From a virus: 35,417 nt of DNA. The notes below the pieces were generated by a model that saw nothing but the letters and a program-made list of their open reading frames with translations, was not told where the DNA came from and did no database searches. A program made the translations under genes and the position numbers. Shown here piece after piece: positions 1 to 7,059 of this stretch. Location of the stretch: positions 1 through 35,417 of IMG/VR virus record IMGVR_UViG_3300042261_001802. One strand, 5' to 3'. Position 1 is the stretch's first letter. Every line of letters begins with the position of its first letter.

Positions 1-113
1 TGATCTCCTTCGCAAACGACCTCAATCCTATCAGGATATTCAGTATAGCGACAGTCGGTCGCAAAAACCGGTGATGACACTAAACAGAGAAGCAAGACAA
101 ATAATGCCCTCAT
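1..113 (-). CDS. Small exported protein, 3' part beyond window edge
   Basis: Reading leftward from the ATG at 113, the frame is open to the window edge (37 codons). The first 18 residues form a signal peptide: basic start MRA, a Leu/Val-rich core, and an Ala-x-Ala-like end (PVFA). The mature part begins TDC and contains a second Cys. A good ribosome binding site (GGAGGTG on the minus strand, 121-127) lies 7 nt upstream. The gene starts 20 nt after the repressor stop and reads the same way, so it is probably co-transcribed with the repressor and expressed in the lysogen. I do not recognise the family. An envelope-located lysogenic-conversion role is an inference from position and the signal peptide. 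Confidence 0.6.
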   Translation of the reverse strand, partial: MRALFVLLLCLVSSPVFATDCRYTEYPDRIEVVCEGD

Positions 114-133
114 TTTTGCTCACCTCCAGGGCC

Positions 134-820
134 TCAAAACTCTTGTAGCACCCACTTCACCCTTCCCAGGATAAAGTGATCCCCTTCGATTTCAGATTTC
201 GGGATTTCGATGTCCGGGAAGCTGGGGTTGTCCGATTTTAAAATCACCTTGTCCGAGGCCATGTAGAGCCGCTTCACAACGGCACCTTCATACGGCAGCC
301 ACACCGCATAAATTTCCCCGCTGATAACCCGTTTTTCCTCTGTAGCAACACCCACGAACGCATTGTTGTAAATGACAGGCTCCATGCTGCGCCCGCTGAT
401 TTTTATGGGAACTATGGAAGGCTTCAGATATTGCTCCGGAAGGCATATCGAGCTGATGGGGTCGTATTCAGTCAACTCCTGGGGGACCCCTCCGCCTGCC
501 AGGTAGTAGACGCTGGCCCTTGCGTAACCGGGAGGGAGCGTGTCTTCTGGTGATGTCCGCGGGCGTAAATAGGCGATCTTCGAATCAGAGACCATGGGCG
601 GCGACTCCGGTAGCGTTTTCCCTGTTAAAAGCCATTCGTAGGACACTTTTCCGTATTCAACGATGTTGCTGAGTGTTTCGGGCTTCGGCCAAGCGTCGCC
701 GTTTTCGTACTTTGAAACCATACTTCGGCTTACCCCGACAAGATTCCCAAATTCGTCGAGAGTCAAAGTTCCCCGTAGGTGCTTTATTCGGCCACCAAGC
801 TCTTTTAAAACTATTTTCAT
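134..820 (-). CDS. CI/LexA-like prophage repressor (XRE HTH + S24 peptidase)
   Basis: This 228-aa protein would hold the prophage silent. Residues 8-65 are an XRE-type helix-turn-helix (LDEFGNLVGVSRSMVSKYENG). The C-terminal half is an S24 peptidase domain with the catalytic Ser in GRSMEP (S145) and the general-base Lys in VVKRL (K183). An Ala-Gly pair in the hinge (A108-G109, in YLAGGG) is where RecA-stimulated self-cleavage would occur in this family. All the parts needed for SOS induction are therefore present. The ATG at 818-820 has no ribosome binding site. The predicted promoter lies so close that the transcript may be nearly leaderless, as for lambda cI made from PRM. It is divergent from the early genes and followed by a small exported protein. 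Confidence 0.92.
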   Translation of the reverse strand: MKIVLKELGGRIKHLRGTLTLDEFGNLVGVSRSMVSKYENGDAWPKPETLSNIVEYGKVSYEWLLTGKTLPESPPMVSDSKIAYLRPRTSPEDTLPPGYARASVYYLAGGGVPQELTEYDPISSICLPEQYLKPSIVPIKISGRSMEPVIYNNAFVGVATEEKRVISGEIYAVWLPYEGAVVKRLYMASDKVILKSDNPSFPDIEIPKSEIEGDHFILGRVKWVLQEF

Positions 821-827
821 GTCACAT

Positions 828-855
828 ATTTAAAATGATTTTCTCGTGTTGTCAA
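828..855 (-). promoter_or_regulatory. Leftward promoter for the repressor
   Basis: On the minus strand there is a perfect -35 TTGACA (850-855), a 16-bp spacer and a -10 TTAAAT (828-833, four of six consensus bases). The expected start lies only a few bases before the ATG at 820, which suggests a leaderless or near-leaderless repressor mRNA. A palindromic operator (858-878) sits directly upstream of the -35. That position would allow the repressor to activate its own promoter, as lambda CI does from OR2. The last point is inference. Confidence 0.5.
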
Positions 856-857
856 AC

Positions 858-878
858 AATTCTCAAATTAAGAGAATT
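858..878. promoter_or_regulatory. Palindromic repressor operator (OL-like)
   Basis: This is a perfect inverted repeat: AATTCTC, 7 bp, GAGAATT. The same TTCTC-N7-GAGAA theme recurs at 985-1001 and, imperfectly, at 931-947 and 962-978. That repetition in the divergent control region marks it as the binding site of the adjacent XRE/S24 repressor. Confidence 0.6.
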
Positions 879-956
879 ATTAGGTTTTAGGGTAGAATGA
901 CCGGACTTTTTGTTCACTTTTTATAGCAATATCTCGTTATAGTAGAAATTATTTTG

Positions 957-985
957 TTGACATTTCTTATTATGAGAATTATAAA
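957..985 (+). promoter_or_regulatory. Early rightward promoter
   Basis: A consensus -35 TTGACA (957-962), an exact 17-bp spacer and a -10 TATAAA (980-985) drive transcription toward the gene at 1035. The expected start is near 992, leaving a leader of about 43 nt. Operator-like palindromes occupy both the spacer and the start site, so bound repressor would block RNA polymerase. Confidence 0.7.
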
Positions 986-1001
986 TCTCATCATATGAGA
1001 T
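964..1001. promoter_or_regulatory. Two operators overlapping the early promoter
   Basis: The first is TTCTTATTATGAGAA (964-978), which lies in the -35/-10 spacer and has one mismatch between the arms. The second is TCTCAT-CAT-ATGAGA (986-1000), a perfect palindrome covering the expected transcription start. Together with 858-878 and the weaker 931-947 site they form a multi-site operator region for the divergent repressor. Confidence 0.6.
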
Positions 1002-1034
1002 GCAGTTTGATTAGGCTCAACAAAGGAGGGGGAG

Positions 1035-1622
1035 ATGAAAGTGTGTGCGAGGTGGGAGAGGTTTCTTGAGGAGTCAATTGGCAACGCTGAGCAGATTGAA
1101 CAGCTACGTGAATTTATGAGAGTACATCTCACACCTGGTGGCCGCGTGGAAAAAGCCCTGCTGCTTTGCGGGTCCGGCGTCGGCAAAAGCACTCTGGTTG
1201 AGGTGATTGCCGCCCTCACCGGAGATAATTATGTAGTTCGACTGCAGTTTCATGAACTTGATAATGTGTTCACCTGGATTCGCCTCGTTCGTGACAGCAA
1301 CAAACCGATACTGGCGTATTGTCTGGAGCCTGATGTGTCGAGAGGCCGCGCCGCCTGCCATTTTAAGTCAATTATTCACGGTGATTCTATTTCCGTTGCC
1401 TATAAAGGCAAGCCACCCTTCCTCTACAGCCCGTTTGTAAATTTCATTTTTGAATTCAATGGACTTAAACCCGAGTATCTGTCTGTAGGTGTCCAGCGGC
1501 GGATGATACCAATCCAGTTTCAGGTCCATTTGGAAAACCCAAGGAATTCGTTATTGCTTATGGAGTTAATTGAGGAACTGGAAGCAATCAGGCAATGGGT
1601 TTTTCAATCTGAGTCACCATAA
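1035..1622 (+). CDS. Small stand-alone SF3/D5-like ATPase
   Basis: The protein has 195 aa, and its start is preceded by a strong AGGAGGGGG. It carries a Walker A GSGVGKST (residues 46-53). Toward the C-terminus, FIFEFNGL resembles the sensor-1 strand of phage primase-helicases and QRRMIPIQF resembles their arginine-finger segment. This is the arrangement of the C-terminal helicase domain of P4-alpha/D5-type proteins, but the primase half is missing and the ATPase domain is short. It is the first gene after the early promoter, where a Cro would normally be. It may assist the large primase-helicase at 3780 or be a reduced relative of it. Its 3' end overlaps the convergent gene at 1604-1861 by 19 bp. 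Confidence 0.6.
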   Translation: MKVCARWERFLEESIGNAEQIEQLREFMRVHLTPGGRVEKALLLCGSGVGKSTLVEVIAALTGDNYVVRLQFHELDNVFTWIRLVRDSNKPILAYCLEPDVSRGRAACHFKSIIHGDSISVAYKGKPPFLYSPFVNFIFEFNGLKPEYLSVGVQRRMIPIQFQVHLENPRNSLLLMELIEELEAIRQWVFQSESP

Positions 1623-1861
1623 TAACAGTGAGCAACTACATGGTCTTTGAGTTCTGGATTCTCCCTGAAGACCAAGTCGTCAAGCAAGTCCTGTAAGTCT
1701 GTGATTGCAGTTAATGCCAGTTTTGATTTTTTAGCTACCATACTTGCTTCACCGTAGGTTTTGGTAAGACAGCCGTGTAGAGACTTAAGCTTACGATGCA
1801 GCATTTTGAGTTCAGCGCCATGTGATTTGTGTTCTTCGTAGGTAAATTTCTTGGCTTTCAT
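1604..1861 (-). CDS. Hypothetical helical protein, convergent
   Basis: This 85-aa protein is read against its neighbours, with a good ribosome binding site (AAAGGAGG, minus strand, just right of 1861). It is rich in Lys and Leu, predicted almost wholly helical, and has two His near the acidic C-terminus (HVVAHCYYGDSD). I do not recognise the family. Its opposite orientation within the early region, with its own upstream region shared with the gene at 1954, suggests separate expression, possibly in the lysogen. Ribosome binding site quality and length support a real gene. Confidence 0.6.
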   Translation of the reverse strand: MKAKKFTYEEHKSHGAELKMLHRKLKSLHGCLTKTYGEASMVAKKSKLALTAITDLQDLLDDLVFRENPELKDHVVAHCYYGDSD

Positions 1862-1953
1862 CTTCCCTTCCTCCTTTGGTCTTGGTGTGACTTGGCGAAA
1901 GCATCATAACAGAGCGGGGAAGGGAGTTAAACCAAATTTAAGGAAGTGAGATT

Positions 1954-2523
1954 ATGACACAAGGAGAAATCGTAGCCGCAGCGCGTAAGCGGAAGGGCAT
2001 GACGCTGGACGAACTTGGGGAGCTCGTGGGTATGAGTCGCAGCAATCTGTCCATCATCGAGCGCAACGGGCTCAAGGGCGGTCCGGACTCCCGCACCTTA
2101 ATGCGTATCTCCGAAGCCCTTGACGCGCCCGAAGTCCTCATCCACCACTGTGAAACCTGTCCGATTCGTAACCAGATCCTTATCAAGTACTTTCCTGACC
2201 TCAACAACATAAGAACCGACCCCGCCGTTATTGCGGCCCGGTTGCGCAAGGAGATGGTGGAGGGGGCCGAAGCTCTGGACAGATTATCCGAGCGGTTTTC
2301 GGATAAGGAGTTCCGTTCCATGCCTGATTACCGAGAGGTTTTCGAACGTGAGATGGAGCAGGTTGTCGATGTGAAGCGGGGCATAGAGATCCTTGAGTTC
2401 CAGCTGGTACTGTCGGGCCTGCACACTTCTGATGACATCAGGGCCGTATACAACCGTCAGCAGGCGAAGTGCGAAGCTCACGGCCACCATAAGCCGGAAC
2501 TGAGGACCGGAACGGAGGGGTAA
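1954..2523 (+). CDS. XRE-family phage regulator
   Basis: This is a 189-aa protein with an N-terminal helix-turn-helix (residues 1-62; LDELGELVGMSRSNLSIIE is the HTH core). A linker carries HHCETCP, a CxxC pair, and the rest is a long charged helical region (residues 90-160) that could oligomerise. It lacks an S24 protease, so it is not a cleavable repressor. Position suggests a Cro- or CII-like regulator of early genes. GGAAGTGAG lies 4 nt before the ATG. It heads a run of very short, overlapping genes. Confidence 0.75.
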   Translation: MTQGEIVAAARKRKGMTLDELGELVGMSRSNLSIIERNGLKGGPDSRTLMRISEALDAPEVLIHHCETCPIRNQILIKYFPDLNNIRTDPAVIAARLRKEMVEGAEALDRLSERFSDKEFRSMPDYREVFEREMEQVVDVKRGIEILEFQLVLSGLHTSDDIRAVYNRQQAKCEAHGHHKPELRTGTEG

Positions 2524-2526
2524 GCA

Positions 2527-2652
2527 ATGGCAACCAAGGACCCGGGACCGTCCTGGGAACAGTTGACACCGGCCCAGCAGTATCGCCTCGACAAGGTGTT
2601 CAAGCTGTTCATGATGGCCAAACAGCGGATGCTGGAGGAGGCTGAAAAATGA
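2527..2652 (+). CDS. Small hypothetical protein (41 aa)
   Basis: ATG at 2527 is 3 nt after the previous stop, with GGAGGGGTAAG as ribosome binding site. The product begins MATKDPGPSWEQLTPAQQY and ends in a charged helix rich in Lys, Met and Glu. It overlaps the next gene by 4 nt (ATGA), which points to translational coupling. Family not recognised. Confidence 0.55.
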   Translation: MATKDPGPSWEQLTPAQQYRLDKVFKLFMMAKQRMLEEAEK

Positions 2653-2774
2653 AAACAACTCTTTCCGTGTGGCTGTTGTTGCTGTTTCTGCTACTCGCCA
2701 TGGGCGTGGCCGGGGATATGGACCGCCATGACAGGCAGTGCCTCGATGATGGGGTGGAGGTGGCGAGATGGTAG
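2649..2774 (+). CDS. Small membrane or exported protein (41 aa)
   Basis: ATG at 2649 overlaps the previous stop (ATGA). Residues 5-21 are a continuous hydrophobic stretch (VWLLLLFLLLAMGVAG), followed by a short charged tail with one Cys. This could be a signal peptide or a single transmembrane anchor. The next gene overlaps its 3' end. No family recognised. Confidence 0.5.
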   Translation: MKTTLSVWLLLLFLLLAMGVAGDMDRHDRQCLDDGVEVARW

Positions 2775-2965
2775 GCGAGGTTGTTCAGCGAACATTTGAG
2801 GATGCGAAGCAGTGTATTGAATCATCGGCAAAGATAACGCCGGACCAGGTGTTCTACTGGCGCGCGTATTTGTCCGCGCTCGAGACTGTGGCGCTCCGCG
2901 GTAAGGCAAGGGAACTGGCGGTTGAGATAATCGAATTCAGGGAAGGTCTCGACTACCGAAAATAA
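2768..2965 (+). CDS. Hypothetical protein (65 aa)
   Basis: The ATG at 2768 lies inside the previous gene, with GGAGGTGG upstream as ribosome binding site. The protein is mostly helical and mildly acidic (VVQRTFEDAKQCIESS, LETVALRGKARELAVEI). It closes the cluster of overlapping small early genes begun at 1954. No family recognised. Confidence 0.55.
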   Translation: MVGEVVQRTFEDAKQCIESSAKITPDQVFYWRAYLSALETVALRGKARELAVEIIEFREGLDYRK

Positions 2966-2979
2966 GAGTTTTCGTGCGG

Positions 2980-3044
2980 GCGGCGACCTTCCTCCATTCG
3001 CCGTGGGGCGGTGACCTTCCTCCATTCGCCGTGGGGCGGTGACC
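2980..3044. repeat. 28-bp tandem repeat (2.3 copies) with hairpin
   Basis: Unit GCGG(C/T)GACCTTCCTCCATTCGCCGTGGG occupies 2980-3007 and 3008-3035 with one difference, and a third partial copy starts at 3036. The last copy runs into a strong hairpin, GGGGCGG...CCGCCCC (3033-3055). The first unit boundary (2978-2989) reads GGGCGGCGACCT, identical to the 12-base lambda cohesive end. The block fills the gap between two genes. Confidence 0.75.
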
Positions 3045-3079
3045 ACCGCCGCCCCGTGCCGCATCTTAAGGGGGCTGGA

Positions 3080-3286
3080 ATGGGATTCCTCGCTGTTGTG
3101 GCTGTGATGCTGGCCGGTTTCTGGTGTCTATGGTGTTTCCTGGAGGCGAACTGCCCGGACTGCCCGCAAAGGGGTTTGTTCTGCCTGGCGGGTTGCCTGA
3201 AGGCTTCCGGGAGATCCCGGGTTAATGCAACCGCGGCGGCACGAAAGGCCGGCGCGGATGAAATCCTTGATGGTGAGCCGACCTAA
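3080..3286 (+). CDS. Small Cys-rich membrane protein (68 aa)
   Basis: The start is the ATG at 3080, with AAGGGGG 5-10 nt upstream; the frame is open further upstream, but only through the tandem repeat. Residues 2-20 are a transmembrane segment (FLAVVAVMLAGFWCLWCFL), followed by a Cys cluster (NCPDCP...FCLAGC) and a basic tail. Looks like a single-pass protein with a metal- or disulfide-bearing head. No family recognised. Confidence 0.5.
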   Translation: MGFLAVVAVMLAGFWCLWCFLEANCPDCPQRGLFCLAGCLKASGRSRVNATAAARKAGADEILDGEPT

Positions 3287-3338
3287 CCGTGACTGTTGAC
3301 AACGTAACCATCTAATGTTCTGAATTGAAGGAGTCCGT

Positions 3339-3779
3339 ATGGAGGCTCAAAAGAAACGTTTCATGGGTATCGGCGCTATCTCGCCTGCGCCGGTACCTCC
3401 CGCCCCCCCACATCGTTCCGCATCCACGGGACGCCCGGCCGCTATTCCATCCATACTCGCATCACAAAAATCCCTCATTTTCAAGGACTCTCTTGCCCGG
3501 CTGAATGCCGCTTATCAGGCGCTGCCGGGCCTTCGGACATATTTGATATCCGCCGGCGGCATCGGCTTCTGCGACCTGGCAAGGAAGTACGGGACGACGG
3601 AGCTGGTGGACAAGGCAACACTGGTGGAAACCCTGGGACAACGGGCTGATGCCGCATGTAATAATCCCGGCACCCTGGAGGCCGTGGACAGGGCGGTATG
3701 CGCATGGGAGACGGAATATCGCCGGCTCCTGGTGCTGCTCGATGCGGCAATCAAGGACCCGCAGGGACGGCTGCTATAG
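3339..3779 (+). CDS. Hypothetical protein upstream of primase
   Basis: This 146-aa protein has AAGGAG 7 nt before its ATG. The first 45 residues are Pro/Ala-rich and probably disordered. The rest is helical, with two Cys. Its stop codon directly abuts the primase start, so the two genes are certainly in one operon and probably translationally coupled. An accessory replication role is inferred from position only. Confidence 0.6.
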   Translation: MEAQKKRFMGIGAISPAPVPPAPPHRSASTGRPAAIPSILASQKSLIFKDSLARLNAAYQALPGLRTYLISAGGIGFCDLARKYGTTELVDKATLVETLGQRADAACNNPGTLEAVDRAVCAWETEYRRLLVLLDAAIKDPQGRLL

Positions 3780-6491
3780 ATGGCGGAACGGACGCGACAG
3801 ACATTTTGCCAGGAGCACCTGGACCAAGGCCAGCGGCAGGATATCGCCCAGGGCCTTTATGTGGTCAAGCAGCATTACGAGGGCCGCAATGAGCTGCATG
3901 GTCTTTGCCCGTTCCACGAGGACGGCAATCCTTCATTTTCATACAACTATGTCAAGGACGTTTACGGCTGCCAGGGATGCAGTGCGACCGGCGACCTGAT
4001 TGACCTCTGGTGTCACAAGGAAGGCCGGGACCGCAAGGAAGGCGGGTTCAAGGCCTTTTGTGAGGCGTTCGGGCTGAATACCAGGAGCAAGGCAGGCACG
4101 AAAAAACCCGTCAAGGGGCAATCTGCGAAGCCGAAAAAAGGGGATGTTCCGTCGGGCGACGTGATTGACGAGTCGGGGTGGACCCAGGCGCGGATACCGG
4201 TGGAGAGTGCGCCGGCAAAGGAGCCTGAGAAGCCCAAGGAGGAGCCGTCCATCCCGGAAGAGGTCTGGGCTGAATTTCCGCCATTGCCGGACGATATTAT
4301 CGAGGAGCTGGTGAAGCGCCGGTCCTGGACCAAGGAGGGCATCGAGCGCGCAGGCCTGCGGATGTATGTGCATACAAAGGAGCATGCCAAGCTGCGCCGC
4401 CTCCCGTTCGGTGAGAAGCGCGTCGCCATCCCTGTCCGGGATGAGGACGGCATCCTCCGGAACATTCGCCTGTATTCGCCGTTCGGCACCCGGGAAGGGT
4501 ATCCGAAGATTTGTTCCTGGGGCCAGGGCTATGGTTCGGCCCGACTCCTGCCTTCCCCCTCCTCTTGGGGTACCGGCCCCTTATGGTACTGCGAGGGCGA
4601 GCCGGACTGGATTTGCGCGATATCCCAGGGTCTGAACGCGATGACGAAGACGTCGGGTGCGAAAATTCACAAGAAGGAGTGGAACAGGCATTTCCGAGGT
4701 CGGGATGTGATTTTCTGCTATGACGCGGACAAGACCGGCCTGGCCGGCGCGGAGAAAGGGGCCGTGCTGCTTTCCCGGGAGGCTGAGAGCGTCCGGGTGG
4801 TGATGTGGCCCAGGTTCATGTACCTGGATAACCCGGCGCCCAAGCATGACGGCAAGAGCGATTTCACCCCGTTCGTGATGTCTGCCGGCGAGGAGTACCC
4901 GCAGGATCACGGCGAGGACCTGACCGATTTTATCACCAAGTACGGCAAGTCGGTCCGGGACCTGCGGGACCTGCTACCCTCGGCAAGGTCGTTTGCCAGG
5001 CCAAAGGGCGATGACGCGGAGATAGGCGGCGCGGCCCGGTTCTTCGGCGGCGCCCGGGGCACGACGTTCAAGCCAGTGCTGTTGGCTGAGGCGTTCCTGA
5101 AGGACCACGAGATAGTGACGGACCCGACCACGCAAAAACCTTTCCTGTGGAACAGCCGCCATTACGAGGAGTACGAGATTCAGCATATTCGTTCGGCCAC
5201 GACCAGGATGCTGGAGAAAGAAGCCAAGACGAACTATGTCAATGACGCGACGAGCATCATCCTGAACCTGTCGTCCCTGGAGCACGGCCGCAAGTTCAAT
5301 GATAAGCCTGAATGGGTTTGTCTGAAGAACGGGATGCTGAACCTGGAGACGGGCGAGATGGTGCCGCATGCGCGGGATTACTGCTCGACATACCAGTTGG
5401 GAGTTTCGTTTGACCCGAATGACGAGGACCCGGAGTGCCCTGATTGCAAAGGGACACCGGGGCACGTCGACTGTGATTTGTGCTGGGGCCGCGGCCGCAT
5501 ATACCGATGCGAGCGATGGATACAGTTTCTGCGTGAGACCATTCAGGTGCGTGAGACCATCATGCAGATTCAGGAATTTTTCGGGTTGTGTCTCACCCGG
5601 GAGACTCGTTTTGCCAAGTGTCTGCTGATGATTGGCCCGGGAAGCGACGGCAAATCCACGCTCCTGGACGTGCTGCAGGCTCTGATAGGCGAGGAGAACT
5701 GCTCGGCGGTCTCCATGTCCGACCTTGAAAAGGAGTTTTATCGGGCGAGCCTCTACAACAAGGCCCTGAACGTGTCCGCTGAGTTTGACAGCGGGGCGTT
5801 CCATTCGGACTGGTTCAAGCGTCTGGTGACCGGGGATATGGTTTCAGCGTCGTTCAAGCACCGCGATTTCTTCGAGTTCCGTTTCTGGGGCAAGATGGCC
5901 TTTGCGGCGAACCGGTATCCCAAGGCCCTGGACAATACGGACGGCTTTTTCCGGCGGTTGCTGGTGGTGAAGTTTAAGCGCCAGTTCCTGCGCAAGGAAG
6001 ACCGGGATTTGTTCCTGAAGGAGAAGCTGGCCAAGGAGCTGGACTGGGTGTTCGGCTGGGCGCTGGACGGCCTGGAACGGCTCTGGAGGCAGCAGGATTT
6101 CACGGAGTCGGCGGACAGCGCAGAGGCACTGATGGAGTACAAGCGGACCAACAACCCGGTGCTCATTTTCTTCGAGGAGAAGCTGCTCTATCGCCCTCTC
6201 AATGGGGAACTGCGGCTCGCGAAGGATGTGGCCTACAAGGCGTACTGTAAATTCTGCACTGAGTGGGGTTTCACTTCAGGGTCCAGGGTGCACTTCGGGC
6301 GCGAGCTGCGTATCGTGCTTCCCAGTCTCGCGGACGGCCGGCTTCTCACGGCCGATCGCGACAAATGTTATATGGGTTTGACTCTCGCCGACTCCGAGGA
6401 GGCGGCACGGGTGTTGAGGGATGAGGCGGCCGCTTCCTCCTCCCCTTCCCCCTCCACCGGCCGGGTCCCCCATAATAATGAGGGGTCTTGA
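3780..6491 (+). CDS. Primase-helicase (CHC2 zinc finger, TOPRIM, SF3 helicase)
   Basis: This 903-aa replication initiator resembles P4 alpha/D5-type proteins. Residues 43-67 are a CHC2 DNA-binding zinc finger (C43, H46, C64, C67). The TOPRIM primase core has the acidic motif EGEPD (272-276) and the metal-binding DAD (315-317). The helicase domain has Walker A GPGSDGKST (619-627). Residues 553-568 carry an extra pair of CxxC motifs (CPDCKG, CDLCWGRG) like a DnaJ zinc finger, inserted just before the helicase. The C-terminus is Ser/Pro-rich. The protein would synthesise primers and unwind DNA. An iteron cluster lies immediately downstream, as expected for an initiator that recognises short repeats. 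Confidence 0.9.
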   Translation: MAERTRQTFCQEHLDQGQRQDIAQGLYVVKQHYEGRNELHGLCPFHEDGNPSFSYNYVKDVYGCQGCSATGDLIDLWCHKEGRDRKEGGFKAFCEAFGLNTRSKAGTKKPVKGQSAKPKKGDVPSGDVIDESGWTQARIPVESAPAKEPEKPKEEPSIPEEVWAEFPPLPDDIIEELVKRRSWTKEGIERAGLRMYVHTKEHAKLRRLPFGEKRVAIPVRDEDGILRNIRLYSPFGTREGYPKICSWGQGYGSARLLPSPSSWGTGPLWYCEGEPDWICAISQGLNAMTKTSGAKIHKKEWNRHFRGRDVIFCYDADKTGLAGAEKGAVLLSREAESVRVVMWPRFMYLDNPAPKHDGKSDFTPFVMSAGEEYPQDHGEDLTDFITKYGKSVRDLRDLLPSARSFARPKGDDAEIGGAARFFGGARGTTFKPVLLAEAFLKDHEIVTDPTTQKPFLWNSRHYEEYEIQHIRSATTRMLEKEAKTNYVNDATSIILNLSSLEHGRKFNDKPEWVCLKNGMLNLETGEMVPHARDYCSTYQLGVSFDPNDEDPECPDCKGTPGHVDCDLCWGRGRIYRCERWIQFLRETIQVRETIMQIQEFFGLCLTRETRFAKCLLMIGPGSDGKSTLLDVLQALIGEENCSAVSMSDLEKEFYRASLYNKALNVSAEFDSGAFHSDWFKRLVTGDMVSASFKHRDFFEFRFWGKMAFAANRYPKALDNTDGFFRRLLVVKFKRQFLRKEDRDLFLKEKLAKELDWVFGWALDGLERLWRQQDFTESADSAEALMEYKRTNNPVLIFFEEKLLYRPLNGELRLAKDVAYKAYCKFCTEWGFTSGSRVHFGRELRIVLPSLADGRLLTADRDKCYMGLTLADSEEAARVLRDEAAASSSPSPSTGRVPHNNEGS

Positions 6492-6640
6492 TTATTGGTT
6501 ATTATTAATAATTCTGTCCCGGATGGAGGTTATCCGGGACACATCCGGGACAGAATCCGGGACAAGAAAACAAAAGCAATATCAGGTAGTTATAAATAAT
6601 TTTAAGTCTTGTCCCGGATATCCCAGATAGTTTCATAATA

Positions 6641-6661
6641 ATGCATATGCGCGCACGCGCG
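6641..6661. other. 21-bp alternating purine-pyrimidine tract
   Basis: Every step from 6641 to 6661 alternates purine and pyrimidine, starting ATGCATATGC and continuing as GC/AC dinucleotides. Such tracts can adopt Z-DNA or melt under negative supercoiling. It lies at the centre of the iteron region, between the two iteron blocks. Confidence 0.6.
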
Positions 6662-6667
6662 GGAATG

Positions 6668-6695
6668 TTTCAGGCTATTTTACAAAAACCTGAAA
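6668..6695. repeat. Inverted repeat followed by T-run
   Basis: TTTCAGG (6668-6674) and CCTGAAA (6689-6695) can pair across a 14-nt loop, and a T-run follows at about 6700-6706. The stem is short and AT-rich. It may be a weak terminator for the primase operon or part of the origin architecture. Confidence 0.35.
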
Positions 6696-6843
6696 GCAGT
6701 TTTTTTCTTTATAAAAGCAATATTTATCCGGGACATCCGGGACAAAAGAAAAAGTAATTGATTTTGAAAGGTTTTCTTGTCCCGGATGGTGATTGTATCC
6801 GGGACACATCCGGGACAATCCGGGACAGGAAAGGGGAGGCGGC

Positions 6844-7059
6844 ATGTGTGATGAAAAGGTTTCAGGTCTGGGGGCGGATTTGCTGGCCGCGTTCTTCTCA
6901 CGGATGCTCGACACCCTGGGGCAGTTCCAGAATTCGGATGCGCTGTATCTGGACTATGTGGACTTCTGTCGGGCCAGGGATGCGGAACCGGCTGCCATGG
7001 GCGTCTTCTGTGAGGAGATTACCCGCCTGGTTGTAAGGGTAAAGGAGGTGCTGCTCTGA
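6844..7059 (+). CDS. Hypothetical protein (71 aa)
   Basis: The start is the ATG at 6844, with AAAGGGGAGG 5 nt upstream. The frame is open upstream only through the iterons, which argues against the longer version. The product (begins MCDEKVSGLGADLL) is helical with a region of alternating acidic and aromatic residues. Its stop overlaps the start of the next gene (TGATG). No family recognised. Confidence 0.6.
   Translation: MCDEKVSGLGADLLAAFFSRMLDTLGQFQNSDALYLDYVDFCRARDAEPAAMGVFCEEITRLVVRVKEVLL

Larger units (their letters stand above)
6515..6827. repeat. Iteron cluster, candidate replication origin
   Basis: Within the 352-bp gene-free gap after the primase are 11 exact copies of the decamer ATCCGGGACA. 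Eight are on the plus strand (starting 6532, 6543, 6555, 6726, 6735, 6797, 6808, 6818) and three are on the minus strand (6515, 6610, 6778). Two outer groups have the same layout, one inverted copy followed by three direct copies at 10-12 bp spacing. They flank an AT-rich centre with a Z-DNA-prone tract. The outer inverted pairs form perfect 10-bp stems (6515-6541, loop 7; 6778-6806, loop 9). P4-type primases bind decamer iterons at two such blocks, ori and crr, so this is a strong origin candidate. Confidence 0.8.

Noticed and set aside
1-133. Attachment-site copy of the tRNA-Thr 3' end
   Set aside because: No match to the tRNA end was seen at the left edge. The true left end is probably outside the window.
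2980-3044. Possible CRISPR-like repeats
   Set aside because: The units are directly abutting without spacers, so this is a simple tandem repeat.
3296-3301. TTGACA as promoter for the primase operon
   Set aside because: No acceptable -10 hexamer at 16-18 bp spacing.
4974-5804. 276-codon antisense frame in the primase gene
   Set aside because: Shadow of the primase, whose Walker A and zinc motifs are intact on the plus strand.
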